NCBI GenBank assembly: GCA_910588495.1
Contig: CAJUPU010000006.1
Coordinates: forward strand, 34,070 to 98,069
Source: an uncultured Oscillospiraceae bacterium
GTDB lineage: Bacteria > Bacillota > Clostridia > Oscillospirales > Oscillospiraceae
Reading direction: 5' to 3'
Length of the DNA: 64,000 nt
The notes under the pieces were generated by a model. It saw nothing but the letters and a program-made list of their open reading frames with translations, was not told the origin of the DNA and did not search any database. The number at the start of each line of letters is the position of its first letter. Position 1 is the stretch's first letter. This document shows positions 43,311-52,066 of the stretch, in pieces. Position numbers and translations under genes: made by a program.

Positions 43311-43576
43311 CAGCCCACCTCCACCGTGTCCACGATGCCCACGATGGCCTTGTCGATGGGGGCCGAGGCGTTCTGGAACACATAGCGGGCGGAGCTGCCC
43401 TGGCTGACCAGGACGATCTCGCCGGTGCCCGCGCCCACAGAATCCACCGCGATCTCGGTGGTGCCGTCCCGCTCCAGGCGCTCGGTGAGCTTCTCCACGA
43501 TGAGCAGCTTCATCCCGATCAGGTTCTCATTCTTACTGGTGGAGACCACGGTGCCGATCACTCTGCCTAAATACAT
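43310..43576 (-). CDS. pduN: BMC-P pentameric vertex protein (PduN/EutN/CcmL family)
   Basis: An 88-residue protein starting MYLGRVIGTVVSTSKNENLIGMKLLIV. The glycine-rich AVDSVGAGTGEIVLVSQGSSAR is the conserved pentamer-interface segment. It caps the twelve vertices of the icosahedral shell, so the compartment can close. Only this vertex gene is present in the window, consistent with one full shell set. Confidence 0.93.
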   Translation of the reverse strand: MYLGRVIGTVVSTSKNENLIGMKLLIVEKLTERLERDGTTEIAVDSVGAGTGEIVLVSQGSSARYVFQNASAPIDKAIVGIVDTVEVG

Positions 43577-43591
43577 TTCGCTCCACCTTTC

Positions 43592-44416
43592 TCACGATTC
43601 GAATCGAATGGTCACGCCCCGCCTGCGGGCCTCGTCGGAGGCCAGGGCGGTGACGATGGTCCCCTTCGGCACGGCGATCGCCGCCCCCCGGGGTGCGGTG
43701 TTCACCGCCTTCACGCTGAGGATCCTGCCCGCCAGCGCGGGCCGGATGACGCTCCCGCCCTGGGCCGCGGGCCCCTGCCCTTTGGCGGGCTCTGCCGCCT
43801 GCGCGGGCAAAAAGCTGGCGATCGCACGGCGGGCCGCGTCCGCCATCCCCTCCGCCGGGGTCAGCCTGGCCCCATAGCTCTGGAGCTTCACCAGGTTATC
43901 ATGCAGCGCGTCCCGCAGGGCGGGGGCCATATGGTAGCCCAGCTCTTTGCGCTTGGGATGGTCCGGGCAGGCCCCGTCCACCGCGATCACCACGTTTTTT
44001 CCCTTCAGCAGAGCGCTCAAGATCATGGCGGCGGCGGGGGTGTCCGACATGCAGCCGGCCAGGTGGGCGGCGGTGTTCACCGTCAGAGCGGGCACCAGGA
44101 TGGTGTCGAACCCGGCCGCCACCTTCTCAGGGGGCGCGTCCGCCGACTCCACCCACAGCTGTTCCGGGGCCAGGGCGGCGCGCACGGCCTCCTCCCCCGT
44201 CACGTACATGGCGCTGCGGGTCATGAGCACATGGTAGGTGAACCCCTCTCCCCTCAGCTCCTTCAGCTTTTCCAGCGCGGTAGGCACACCGATGGCCGCG
44301 CCGGTGACGATCACCAGCGCCTTTTTCTGTCGGTCGATCAGCTTTCGGACCACCCGCTCCGCCAGCTCGTCCGCCAGCAGCGCCATGGCCAGATCGCGCC
44401 GTTCCTGTTGTGTCAA
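43592..44416 (-). CDS. Flavoprotein-fold protein in the PduM position
   Basis: A 274-residue protein. After an amphipathic N-terminal helix (RRDLAMALLADELAERVVRK) a flavoprotein-like Rossmann segment follows: ALVIVTGAAIGVPTALEKLKEL, HVLMTRSAMYVTGE, FDTILVPALTVNTAAHLAGCMSDTPAAAMI. A C-terminal module GRILSVKAVNTAPRGAAIAVPKGTIVTALA with DEARRRGVTIRF resembles the tail found in several microcompartment accessory proteins. In Listeria-type pdu operons a comparable gene stands where Salmonella has pduM; Salmonella PduM itself is shorter and unlike in the flavin part. Function is unproven: assembly or a flavin-dependent step are both possible. TTG start with GGTGAGG upstream. Symbol withheld. Confidence 0.7.
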   Translation of the reverse strand: MTQQERRDLAMALLADELAERVVRKLIDRQKKALVIVTGAAIGVPTALEKLKELRGEGFTYHVLMTRSAMYVTGEEAVRAALAPEQLWVESADAPPEKVAAGFDTILVPALTVNTAAHLAGCMSDTPAAAMILSALLKGKNVVIAVDGACPDHPKRKELGYHMAPALRDALHDNLVKLQSYGARLTPAEGMADAARRAIASFLPAQAAEPAKGQGPAAQGGSVIRPALAGRILSVKAVNTAPRGAAIAVPKGTIVTALASDEARRRGVTIRFES

Positions 44417-44431
44417 TGGTCCTCACCTGCC

Positions 44432-45259
44432 TTATTCCGTGCAGTTCATGGCGATGCCCAGCGGCGTCACCAGCAGCGGGGCCGCCGGTTTCACCACAGG
44501 GACCTCCAGATATTTTTGGAACACGGTCTCGAACTCGGTGAAGCAGCACGCGCCCCCCACCACATAGACCGTGTCCACCGGGCATCTCGCCAGGCAGCGC
44601 TTGACGATGGCGGCCATCTTCTCCACCACCGGCTTGACGACCGGGAACACGCTGTGCTCCTGGGCCGGGTCCCGCTTCATCAGCTCGGCCTCGTGGGTGC
44701 CGCACCCGTGGAAGCCCGCCAGCACCAGGGTCATATGGGTGCCGCCGGTGGGCTCGTCGTCCACGAATACCACCTTGCCGTCCCGCAGGATGCTGATGCC
44801 GGTGGTCCCTCCGCCAACATCGACCACTGCCCCGTCCGTGATGCCCAGTACCGAGGCCGCCGCCGTGGGCTCATCCACGGTGGTGGTCAGGCGGAACCCC
44901 GCCGCCTCCACCACGTTGCCGATGGCCTTGACGCTGCCGGACACGATGCCCGGCGGGATGGCGCAGCCCGCCGCCTCCAGCTCCACGCCCAGCTGGTCCT
45001 CCAGCTGGGCCTTCAGCCGGGTGACGGCGCGCACCGCGCCCATGTAGTCCACCACCACCCCGTCCCGCACCACGGTGGAGGGATAGGTCGCCCCGGCCAC
45101 GGGCCGGTCCTCCCCGTCCACCACGGCCAGCACGATGTTGGCGGTGCCCAGGTCCACGCCGGTGCGCAGCGCCCCCGTCCAAGGCTCGTTTCGTTGTTCC
45201 TCGATGAGGCGCTGGAACGCCAGCAGCGTGGCGTTGCACGCCTCCATGTCATGGCTCAT
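44432..45259 (-). CDS. eutJ: EutJ-type Hsp70-like (actin-fold) microcompartment protein
   Basis: A 275-residue ASKHA-fold protein. RTGVDLGTANIVLAVVDGEDRPVAG is the phosphate-1 motif, TDGAVVDVGGGTTGISILRDGKVV the phosphate-2 motif and VDTVYVVGGACCFTEFETVF the adenosine motif. EutJ proteins occur in Gram-positive pdu and eut loci and are thought to act as chaperones for cargo enzymes. It lies between pduL and the PduM-position gene, the same order as in Listeria. Upstream distance is 31 bases. Confidence 0.88.
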   Translation of the reverse strand: MSHDMEACNATLLAFQRLIEEQRNEPWTGALRTGVDLGTANIVLAVVDGEDRPVAGATYPSTVVRDGVVVDYMGAVRAVTRLKAQLEDQLGVELEAAGCAIPPGIVSGSVKAIGNVVEAAGFRLTTTVDEPTAAASVLGITDGAVVDVGGGTTGISILRDGKVVFVDDEPTGGTHMTLVLAGFHGCGTHEAELMKRDPAQEHSVFPVVKPVVEKMAAIVKRCLARCPVDTVYVVGGACCFTEFETVFQKYLEVPVVKPAAPLLVTPLGIAMNCTE

Positions 45260-45290
45260 ATCCGTTCTCCACCCTCAAGCGGCCCGGCCT

Positions 45291-45935
45291 TCACTCCACG
45301 ATGATATAGGCCCGGTCGCCGTTCTTCACGCCAAACGCGTTGGCCTCGTCCACGTCGATGTGCATCTCGGGGGCGAACTGCTCCGACACCCGGATCAGCA
45401 CGTTGTGGAAGATGCCCCCCCGGGGGCCCCGGATCTCCACCTTCACCATCTGTTTGTCCCGCACGCCCATGCGCTGGGCGTCCTCGGGGGGCAGGTGGAT
45501 GTGCCGCAGGGCGGCGATGGTGCCCGTGTCCTTTTCGATGGTCCCCTTGGGGCCCTTGATGGTCACGCCCGGGGTGCCCGCCAGCTTGCCGGACTCCCGG
45601 ATGGGGGGGCGCACGCCCAGGGCGAACCCGTCGGTGACGGAGATCTCCACCTGGGACTCGCTCCGCAGGGGGCCGAGCACGCGCACGCGGCCCAGCTCCC
45701 CCTTGGGTCCATGGAGGGTGACCATCTCCTCGCAGGCATACTGGCCCGGCTGGCCCAGCTCCTTTTTGAAGGTCAGTTCGCTGTCCCGGCCGAACAGGAT
45801 GTCCATGTCCGCCCGGTCCAGGTGGATGTGCCGGTTGGACACGCCGATGGGCACCGAGCGCTGGAACTTCTCCAGCTCCTCAATCACCAGCCGGGTGACC
45901 AGCCGGACGAACATCTCATAGGTCTGCTTCTCCAC
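45291..45935 (-). CDS. pduL: Phosphate propanoyltransferase (PduL)
   Basis: A 214-residue enzyme that converts propionyl-CoA and phosphate to propionyl phosphate, recycling CoA inside the shell. The N-terminal helix YEMFVRLVTRLVIEELEK is a probable encapsulation peptide. The two beta-barrel domains contain the zinc-binding motifs SNRHIHL, RHIHL and EMHIDVDEAN. Length and order match the PduL family. A kinase to use the product (PduW or AckA) is not encoded in the window, so it must be supplied elsewhere. Confidence 0.96.
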   Translation of the reverse strand: MEKQTYEMFVRLVTRLVIEELEKFQRSVPIGVSNRHIHLDRADMDILFGRDSELTFKKELGQPGQYACEEMVTLHGPKGELGRVRVLGPLRSESQVEISVTDGFALGVRPPIRESGKLAGTPGVTIKGPKGTIEKDTGTIAALRHIHLPPEDAQRMGVRDKQMVKVEIRGPRGGIFHNVLIRVSEQFAPEMHIDVDEANAFGVKNGDRAYIIVE

Positions 45936-45948
45936 GGTTCATACCACC

Positions 45949-46233
45949 TCAGCCCAGCTCTTTGGGCAGGATCTTCTCCACATCGGTGTGGGGCCTGGGG
46001 ATCACATGGACGGAGACCACCTCGCCCACCTTCTCGGCGGCCACGGAGCCCGCGTCCACAGACGCCTTGACGGCGCCCACGTCTCCCCGGACCATGACGG
46101 TGACCAGGCCGGAGCCGATCTTCTCATAGCCGATCAGGGCGACGTTGGCGGACTTGGTCATGGCGTCGGCGGCCTCGATGGCGCCCACCAGGCCCTTCGT
46201 CTCCACCATGCCCAGCGCTTCACCTTTGCTCAT
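45949..46233 (-). CDS. pduJ: BMC-H hexameric shell protein (PduJ-type)
   Basis: A 94-residue hexamer-forming protein. EALGMVETKGLVGAIEAADAM and ANVALIGYEKIGSGLVTVMVRGDVGAVKASV are the classical BMC core, and HVIPRPH closes it. It is nearly identical to the pduA product at 52937, differing mainly at the ends and at a few core positions (Thr for Val at the helix-end, Ile for Val). In Salmonella PduA and PduJ are similarly related and swap by genomic position. It starts 38 bases after pduK. Confidence 0.95.
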   Translation of the reverse strand: MSKGEALGMVETKGLVGAIEAADAMTKSANVALIGYEKIGSGLVTVMVRGDVGAVKASVDAGSVAAEKVGEVVSVHVIPRPHTDVEKILPKELG

Positions 46234-46270
46234 AAGTTACCTCCTAAAAATGGCCGTTCCCGGCCTTGCT

Positions 46271-46957
46271 TCACTGCTTGCGCCTGCTCCCCTTCTTGAC
46301 AGGGGCCTTCCGGGCGGTCTTGGGCTTGGCCGGGGCGTCCTCCCCGGCGGGGGCCTCCTCCGCCCCGTCCGGCCCCTCCTCGGGGGCCTCCGCCTCCTGC
46401 TGGGGTTCCGCCGGGACCTCCGGGGCCGTCTCAGGCTCCTCCACGGGAGCCTCCGGCTCGGGGACCGGCTCCTCCTCCGCCACCTCGGGGATCGGCTCCT
46501 CCGCTGCGGGGGCGGGGGCCTCCTCCTCCGCCTCGGGGACCGCCGGGGCCTGGGCCTCCGGCGCCTCCTCCACAGACGGGGCGGGCGCTTCCTTTTCCGG
46601 CTCATCGGGGCCCGCGGGGGGCTCCGGGGGGGCGGGAGGCTCTGGGTCCACGGGGGGCTCCGGGGGCTCGCGGCCCACGGTCTCCTCCGTCCAGACCAGC
46701 CGGTCCAGCGCCTGGGCCGGACGGGCGATCACCTTGGTGCTCACCACCCGGCACACCTTGCCCGCCGCGATCTTGGCGGCGTCCACGGCGGCCTTGACCG
46801 CGCCCACATCCCCCTGGATCTTCACGGTGGTCCAGCCGCCGCCCTTGGTCAGCTCATAGCCGATCAATTCCACGTTGGCGGACTTCACCGCGGCGTCGGC
46901 GGCGGTGACGCCGCCCAGCAGCCCCTGGGTCTCGATGAGCCCTAAACTCTTCTGCAT
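46271..46957 (-). CDS. pduK: BMC-H shell protein with a long Pro/Glu-rich tail ending in a basic segment (PduK)
   Basis: A 228-residue protein. Residues 1-90 are a BMC domain (SLGLIETQGLLGGVTAADAAVKSAN, VKIQGDVGAVKAAVDAAKIAAGKV). From about residue 95 to 205 it is almost wholly Pro, Glu, Ala and Val, so disordered and very acidic. The last 20 residues switch to KPKTARKAPVKKGSRRKQ. Salmonella PduK has a shorter tail with Cys residues for an Fe-S cluster; here the tail contains no Cys. The function is probably shell-facet content plus an interaction or surface-charge role, which is inferred. Confidence 0.9.
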   Translation of the reverse strand: MQKSLGLIETQGLLGGVTAADAAVKSANVELIGYELTKGGGWTTVKIQGDVGAVKAAVDAAKIAAGKVCRVVSTKVIARPAQALDRLVWTEETVGREPPEPPVDPEPPAPPEPPAGPDEPEKEAPAPSVEEAPEAQAPAVPEAEEEAPAPAAEEPIPEVAEEEPVPEPEAPVEEPETAPEVPAEPQQEAEAPEEGPDGAEEAPAGEDAPAKPKTARKAPVKKGSRRKQ

Positions 46958-46968
46958 ACACGTACCTC

Positions 46969-47322
46969 CTAGTCCAGAGGTTTCAGCGGCAATTTCTTCA
47001 CCAGCCGCGCCGCGTTGGCCCCCAGGGCTCGCACCTGGTCGGCCTGCCGGGCGGGGACGCGGTAAAGGGGCCGGCCCTGGTCCAGCTTGGAGTAGTGCAG
47101 GACCACGAACTGGCGGTCCAGTCCCAATCCCACTTCCAGCCGGGATGCCTGGGCGGCTTCCCAGGCCATGGCCAGCGCGTCCATGCCCTCTTTCGTCCCC
47201 TGCTCCCAGGGGATCCCCTCCTCCTCCATGCCGTAGGTCAGCTGCCGCAGCGCTGCCTGGGAGGCGTCGGGGCTCATGAGGACGTGGACATTAGGTTTGG
47301 TCATCTCGATGGGCATGGCCAT
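46969..47322 (-). CDS. pduH: Diol dehydratase reactivase small subunit (PduH)
   Basis: A 117-residue protein resembling DdrB/PduH, whose fold is similar to the dehydratase beta subunit and which swaps with it while the reactivase removes damaged cobalamin. KPNVHVLMSPDA near the N-terminus and the Gly-rich EEGIPWEQG segment fit the family. It begins 3 bases after the pduG stop, so the two subunits are made together. Confidence 0.9.
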   Translation of the reverse strand: MAMPIEMTKPNVHVLMSPDASQAALRQLTYGMEEEGIPWEQGTKEGMDALAMAWEAAQASRLEVGLGLDRQFVVLHYSKLDQGRPLYRVPARQADQVRALGANAARLVKKLPLKPLD

Positions 47323-47325
47323 GGG

Positions 47326-49146
47326 TCAGGCCCTCCCTTCCAGCACCGACAGCACCAATCCGGTGGCCACCGCGTTGCGGGGGCCTTCGCTGCCCCGGAT
47401 GTTGCCCCGCCCGGCCACCACCTTGTACTGGGACAAAGCGTCGGTGACCATCTGCGGGACCTCGAAATCCAGGGCGGAGCCGCCCACCAGCACCACGAAC
47501 CGGATGTCCCGGACGCTGCCCGTAGGGCTGACCCGGGTGAGGGCTCGGATGGCGTTGGTGACGAACACCTTCTGCTTGGCCTGACGGCGGATGAGGCGGA
47601 TCCTCTCCATGGACCAGTCCCCCTCCAGAGGGAGCATCTTGCCCTCCTTCAGGATGACCACCTTGGCGAAAATGTTGGGGTCCAGCGGGGTGGGGAAAAA
47701 TTCCACGGTGCCGTTCTCGTGGCGGATGTGGAACAGGCTCTCCACCTTGGCCATGGGATACTTCTTCACGTCTTCCGCCGTGTCGAAGCTGTCCAGGCCC
47801 ATCTCCGACTGGATGAGGAGGGTGACCATGTTGCCCGCCCCCGCCAGATGGATGGAGTGGATGGTCCCGTCCTCGCTGATGATGGAGGCGTCGGTGGAAC
47901 CGGCGCCCATGTCCAAAATGGCCAGGGGCTTGTTGGTGCCGGGGGTGGTGAGGGCGCCCCGGATGGCCATGTCGGCCTCCACGCCGCCCACCTCCACGGG
48001 CTTCCCGATCTGCTCGCCAAACTCCCGGGCGATGGCCTCCATCTGGAGGCGGTCGGCCTTCACCATGGCGGCGATGCCCACGGCGTTCTCCTGGGAGAAC
48101 TCATTGGCAAGGCCGCCCTGGACCTTCTGGGGGGTGAACGTGTCCACCGCCAGCAGGTCCTGGATGTGGATGTCCCGGGGGTGCTGGCCGGTCAGGTTGG
48201 CCATCACCTGGCGCACCTTCTCCAGCATGCCGCCCGCGTTGGTGCCCGGCTCGCCCCGCACGTCCTCCAGGGCGGGGATGGACTCCACCGCTTTCATGAT
48301 CTTGTCGGCCCCGTCGTCCACGTCCACCTTCACGGTGCGCATGGCGCCCTTCAGCTCCATGGAACCGGCGGGGATCTTGCGCTCCTTCACGTCGCCGCTG
48401 GGGGTCTTGATCACCACCGCCGAGCGGTTGCCGATCAGGGCCCGGGCGATGGGCACCACCTGCCGGGTCTCGTCCGAGGACAGCCCGAACAGGGTGGCGA
48501 TGCCGTAGGGGTTGGAGAGCACCTCCACCACGCCGCCCACCCCGGCCACCTCCACCGCCGAGCGCATCCCCAGGGGGACCTTGTCCACCAGGGACACCTC
48601 GTCCACGATGGGGATCTTGCGGTGCAGGCGGTTGTGGATGAGCACGCCGTCGTCCCGCTGCACGATGGCGGCGGTGACCTGCCGGGTGCCGGTGGAGCCC
48701 TGGTTGATGAGCCGGGCCGCCTCCTCGAAGTCCACGGCGGCGGGGATCACGGCGATGTAGTCCTTGCCCCCGGGGGCGTCCTCCAGCTCGCCGATCAGGA
48801 CGGTCTCCCCCACCCCGACGCCCATGCCGCCGGGGGTGGAGGGATTGTGGCCGATCATGGTGGACTCGGTGATGATGGTCTCGGTGATGGTCTCCATGGC
48901 CACGTCGCCGATCACCGGGGCCGCCTCGTTGAGGCGCACCTCAGACAGGTCCCCCACCTCCAGCCCCGCCTTTTCCAAGGCGTCGGCCAGAGAGTGGAAG
49001 ATGCCGTTGATGTTCTGCCGGGTCCCCTTGATGCCTGTGGTGGGCACCGTGCCGCTGGCCAGGAATTCCAGCTTGCCAGCCTCCGACCTGGCCAGAGCGG
49101 TCTCAGTTGTCGCGTTGCCGATGTCGATGCCTGCAACGATCTTCAT
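47326..49146 (-). CDS. pduG: Diol dehydratase reactivase large subunit (PduG)
   Basis: A 606-residue ATP-dependent chaperone-like protein. KIVAGIDIGNATTETALARSE, MGAGSTDASIISEDG and the C-terminal VVLVGGSALDFEVPQM form the ASKHA nucleotide site of DdrA/PduG. It exchanges inactivated cyanocobalamin-like cofactor from the dehydratase for fresh adenosylcobalamin. It starts 29 bases after pduE and is closely followed by pduH. Size and motifs match the family closely. Confidence 0.96.
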   Translation of the reverse strand: MKIVAGIDIGNATTETALARSEAGKLEFLASGTVPTTGIKGTRQNINGIFHSLADALEKAGLEVGDLSEVRLNEAAPVIGDVAMETITETIITESTMIGHNPSTPGGMGVGVGETVLIGELEDAPGGKDYIAVIPAAVDFEEAARLINQGSTGTRQVTAAIVQRDDGVLIHNRLHRKIPIVDEVSLVDKVPLGMRSAVEVAGVGGVVEVLSNPYGIATLFGLSSDETRQVVPIARALIGNRSAVVIKTPSGDVKERKIPAGSMELKGAMRTVKVDVDDGADKIMKAVESIPALEDVRGEPGTNAGGMLEKVRQVMANLTGQHPRDIHIQDLLAVDTFTPQKVQGGLANEFSQENAVGIAAMVKADRLQMEAIAREFGEQIGKPVEVGGVEADMAIRGALTTPGTNKPLAILDMGAGSTDASIISEDGTIHSIHLAGAGNMVTLLIQSEMGLDSFDTAEDVKKYPMAKVESLFHIRHENGTVEFFPTPLDPNIFAKVVILKEGKMLPLEGDWSMERIRLIRRQAKQKVFVTNAIRALTRVSPTGSVRDIRFVVLVGGSALDFEVPQMVTDALSQYKVVAGRGNIRGSEGPRNAVATGLVLSVLEGRA

Positions 49147-49175
49147 GTGCGGTGCCTCCTGACTTGTCCAGTCTC

Positions 49176-49679
49176 TCAGAACTTCTTCAGACGGTCGCGC
49201 TTCTCATAGACCTCGGCGGCCTCCCGCACCAGGGCGGCGGCGGTCTTGGCGCCGTACTTGCCGTCCAGCTCGCCCGCGATGTCCAGCAGCTCCTGCTTGG
49301 TGGAGCGGTAGGGGCGCAGGGCGTTGTAGATCTCCAGCAGGCGCTCGTCGGGCACGGCGATCAGCTCGGCGGCCCGGCGCAGGTTGCCCGCGAAGGCCTC
49401 GCGGTTGACGGACTCGGCCACCTGAGCCTGGTACTCCAGGGTCTCGGGGGCGATGCGCATATCGTCGGAGGTCAGCTCGCCGGAGATCACCTTGTCATAG
49501 CTCAGGCTGCTGAAGGGCTTGCCGGTGGGAGTCTTGATCTTATCGGTCTCCTTCTCGGCCAGCGGGTAGTTGGCGGCGGTCATCTTGCCGCCCGCGGGGG
49601 CAGCGGGAGCGGAAACGCCCTTGTTCATGGCGCTCATGACCTGCTCCACGATCTGTCTCATCAAAGCTTCCTGATCCAT
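49176..49679 (-). CDS. pduE: B12-dependent diol dehydratase small subunit (PduE)
   Basis: A 167-residue subunit. The N-terminal MDQEALMRQIVEQVMSAMNK is an amphipathic segment of the encapsulation type. DYPLAEK-like YPLAEKETDKIKTPTGKPFSSLSYDKVISGELTSDDMRIAPETLEYQA is the diagnostic core of PduE/DhaB small subunits. It completes the (alpha-beta-gamma)2 dehydratase. It is 15 bases downstream of pduD. Confidence 0.95.
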   Translation of the reverse strand: MDQEALMRQIVEQVMSAMNKGVSAPAAPAGGKMTAANYPLAEKETDKIKTPTGKPFSSLSYDKVISGELTSDDMRIAPETLEYQAQVAESVNREAFAGNLRRAAELIAVPDERLLEIYNALRPYRSTKQELLDIAGELDGKYGAKTAAALVREAAEVYEKRDRLKKF

Positions 49680-49694
49680 ATTCCTGCCTCCCTT

Positions 49695-50360
49695 TTACTT
49701 GAACGAAACGGTGACGGCCTGAGGCTTCTTGTCCCGGTCGCAGTGCTCGGTCTCCTTGATGTGGAGCAGAGCGGCGATGGCCTGATAGGTGGGGCGGGCC
49801 ATCTGGTCGTTGCGCACGGTGACGGGGGTGGGGGCCTCGCCCTTGGCGTACTTGGCGGCGTTCTTGCCGATCTGACGGAAGGTGTCCATCTCGATCAGCG
49901 GCGCCTGAGAGAACAGCTCCAGGTTGCTCAGGGGGGGCAGGTCCTTCTGATGGATCACCGTGGTCCCCTTGGACTGGATGCCGATGCCGATGCCGGAGCC
50001 GGAGTACTCGGCGGCGTCATGGGCGATGAAGGACACGTCGGAGGTGCGGAACACCCGGATCAGGCGCCACTTCATGCCCTCCTCCTCGATGCCGGCGATG
50101 ATCTCCCGCAGCACCTTGCTGTGGGGCTGGTGGATGATGGTCTCGTGCTGGTACACGCCGAAGGCGGGGGCCAGGCCGATCACCACCTCGTCGGGGGCGA
50201 CGCCCTTGGCGGCCTCGCCGGTGTCGGCCAGGGTCATCTCGCCGGCGGACAGGGCGCTGGCGGCGGGAGCGGCCTTGGCCGCGGGAGCGGTCGAGGCGGA
50301 GCCCATCTCCTTGAGGACCTCTTCGATCACGCTGCGGAGCATTTTCTCGTCAAAATTCAT
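49695..50360 (-). CDS. pduD: B12-dependent diol dehydratase medium subunit (PduD)
   Basis: A 221-residue subunit. MNFDEKMLRSVIEEVLKEMG is the classical N-terminal encapsulation peptide, joined by an Ala/Pro-rich linker (about residues 21-45) to the core. IGLAPAFGVYQHETIIHQPHSKVLREIIAGIEEEGMKWRLIRVFRTSDVSFIAHDAA and GSGIGIGIQSKGTTVIHQKDLPPLSNLELFSQAP are standard. It holds part of the cobalamin site with PduC. Confidence 0.96.
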   Translation of the reverse strand: MNFDEKMLRSVIEEVLKEMGSASTAPAAKAAPAASALSAGEMTLADTGEAAKGVAPDEVVIGLAPAFGVYQHETIIHQPHSKVLREIIAGIEEEGMKWRLIRVFRTSDVSFIAHDAAEYSGSGIGIGIQSKGTTVIHQKDLPPLSNLELFSQAPLIEMDTFRQIGKNAAKYAKGEAPTPVTVRNDQMARPTYQAIAALLHIKETEHCDRDKKPQAVTVSFK

Positions 50361-50379
50361 AGTTCGACCCTCCCTCTGA

Positions 50380-52041
50380 TCAAATGTCTTCCGGCCGGAT
50401 GGCGTTGGGGATATTCTTGATCTGCTCCCAGCGCTCCTCGCTGAGCTGATAGCCGGTCATGGGTCCATGGTAGTCGTTGGGGGCGTTCACGCCGGAGAAG
50501 ACGTGGAAGTCCTTGTCGAAGATGGAGGCGGTGTGCAGGTAGTCGCCGGCCACCTTCTGGCGGAGCATGTTGTAGATGTTCTGGGCCACGTCGGGGAAGC
50601 CGGCCTTGTCCAGCGCCTTGACGAAGTCCACGCCGGTGACCTTCCGGGCCATCATGGCCTCGATGGCCTTCAGATCCTCGTTGACGTTGCGGTTGGGCAT
50701 GTCCTCGGAGCCCCGGGCGTAGGTGGCGGCCTCCACTTCCTCGTCGGTGATGGGGGGCAGGCCCAGCTCGCGGAACATCCCCTGGAGGGCACGGGCGGCC
50801 TTGTTGCGGGCCTTGATGACTTCCTCTTCCTTGACGGGCTGCAGGCCGCCGTCGATCCGCATGTCCCGCTGGATGATGTTCCAGTCGTCGTAGTCGTCGG
50901 CGTCCCAATTGGAACCGGCGAACATGTTGTCGTAGTTGGGGGTGGCGGAGTAGCCGGAGCAGATGTAGTCGGTGCCGGAGAAGAGCTGGGGCACGCTGCG
51001 GGCCACCCGGCGCAGGTCGGAGTGGGTGAAGGTCTGGTCGTTGGAGGTGGTGGACTCCAGGTCCAGCAGCATGGCGATCAGGTTCTCCGCGGCGATGGCG
51101 CGGATGCCGCCGGGCACGCCCGCGGGCACGCCCACGCAGGACACGGAGCCGTTCTGGGTGCCCTGCACGCCGGCGCCCTTGGTGACGGCCAGGCAGCGGG
51201 CCTCCAGGTACAGCATGGACTTGCCCTCGGCGTAGCCCATCTGGACCTCGGAACCGGTGCCGGAGGTGAAGCGCATCTTCAGCCCGCGGCTGGCGTAGCA
51301 GCTGGCCAGGAACGCCTTGGAGTAGGGGGTGTCGTCGCCGTCCATGAACACGGGCTCGGTGCCGTACACGGAGATGGTCTCGGCGTAGGTGGTGAAGCCG
51401 CGCATGCCCAGCTGGAGCTCGGTGGCCTCCTCCAGGGCGCACTGGGTCATGATGCCGGGACGGCCGGCCTGGGCGCCCACGAACAGGGCCATGGCGTTGA
51501 AGGGGGCGTACCGGGCGATGCCCACGGTGGTCTCCATCTCGGCGAAGCCGCGCACGGCGGCCTCGGCGGCGTCGGCGGCGATCTGGACGGGATTGTCCTT
51601 CACGTTGGTGACGTGGCACTGGTTGGCGGGCATCAGGCGGGCGCGCATCTTGGTCATGCCCATCATGATCTCCACGATGGTGAGCTTGCCCACGATCTCC
51701 GTCAGCTTGGCGGGGGTGACGGACAGGGTGATGTCCAGGATCTCGTCCCGGGACACGTTGATGTCCACGATCTTGCGGGCGATCTCCAGAGAGTCGATGG
51801 CCATGGCCTTCTCCGCGTTGCCCAGCCGGATGGCGTGGTCGGCGATGAAGGTGTCCAGCATGTCGAAGTCGGCGCGGCACTTGCCGTCCATCTCCACCAC
51901 GCGGCCGTTCTCGATCTTGATGCTGGGCTTGGGGTCGAAGGGGCTGTTCATGGCGATCAGACCGACCTCAGGCCACTCCTGCACATACCCGTCCTGGTTC
52001 ACCGGGCGGGCTGCCAGAGCTTCAAAACGCTTAGATTTCAT
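50380..52041 (-). CDS. pduC: B12-dependent propanediol (diol) dehydratase large subunit (PduC)
   Basis: The 553-residue catalytic alpha subunit, converting 1,2-propanediol to propionaldehyde with adenosylcobalamin (glycerol to 3-hydroxypropionaldehyde is also possible). MKSKRFEALAARPVNQDGYVQEWPEVGL, MMGMTKMRARLMPANQCHVTNVKDNP and SGTGSEVQMGYAEGKSMLYLEARC are highly conserved, as is FAGSNWDADDYDD. The TIM-barrel length is standard. The PduC-type N-terminus favours a diol over a dedicated glycerol dehydratase; substrate preference is not proven by sequence. It starts 25 bases after pduB. Confidence 0.96.
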   Translation of the reverse strand: MKSKRFEALAARPVNQDGYVQEWPEVGLIAMNSPFDPKPSIKIENGRVVEMDGKCRADFDMLDTFIADHAIRLGNAEKAMAIDSLEIARKIVDINVSRDEILDITLSVTPAKLTEIVGKLTIVEIMMGMTKMRARLMPANQCHVTNVKDNPVQIAADAAEAAVRGFAEMETTVGIARYAPFNAMALFVGAQAGRPGIMTQCALEEATELQLGMRGFTTYAETISVYGTEPVFMDGDDTPYSKAFLASCYASRGLKMRFTSGTGSEVQMGYAEGKSMLYLEARCLAVTKGAGVQGTQNGSVSCVGVPAGVPGGIRAIAAENLIAMLLDLESTTSNDQTFTHSDLRRVARSVPQLFSGTDYICSGYSATPNYDNMFAGSNWDADDYDDWNIIQRDMRIDGGLQPVKEEEVIKARNKAARALQGMFRELGLPPITDEEVEAATYARGSEDMPNRNVNEDLKAIEAMMARKVTGVDFVKALDKAGFPDVAQNIYNMLRQKVAGDYLHTASIFDKDFHVFSGVNAPNDYHGPMTGYQLSEERWEQIKNIPNAIRPEDI

Positions 52042-52066
52042 AGCTTATGCTCCTTCCCGGCTCAGA

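Noticed and set aside
46237..46605. Arg/Pro-rich minus-strand frame over pduK
   Set aside because: It is the out-of-frame reading of the Pro/Glu-rich PduK tail.
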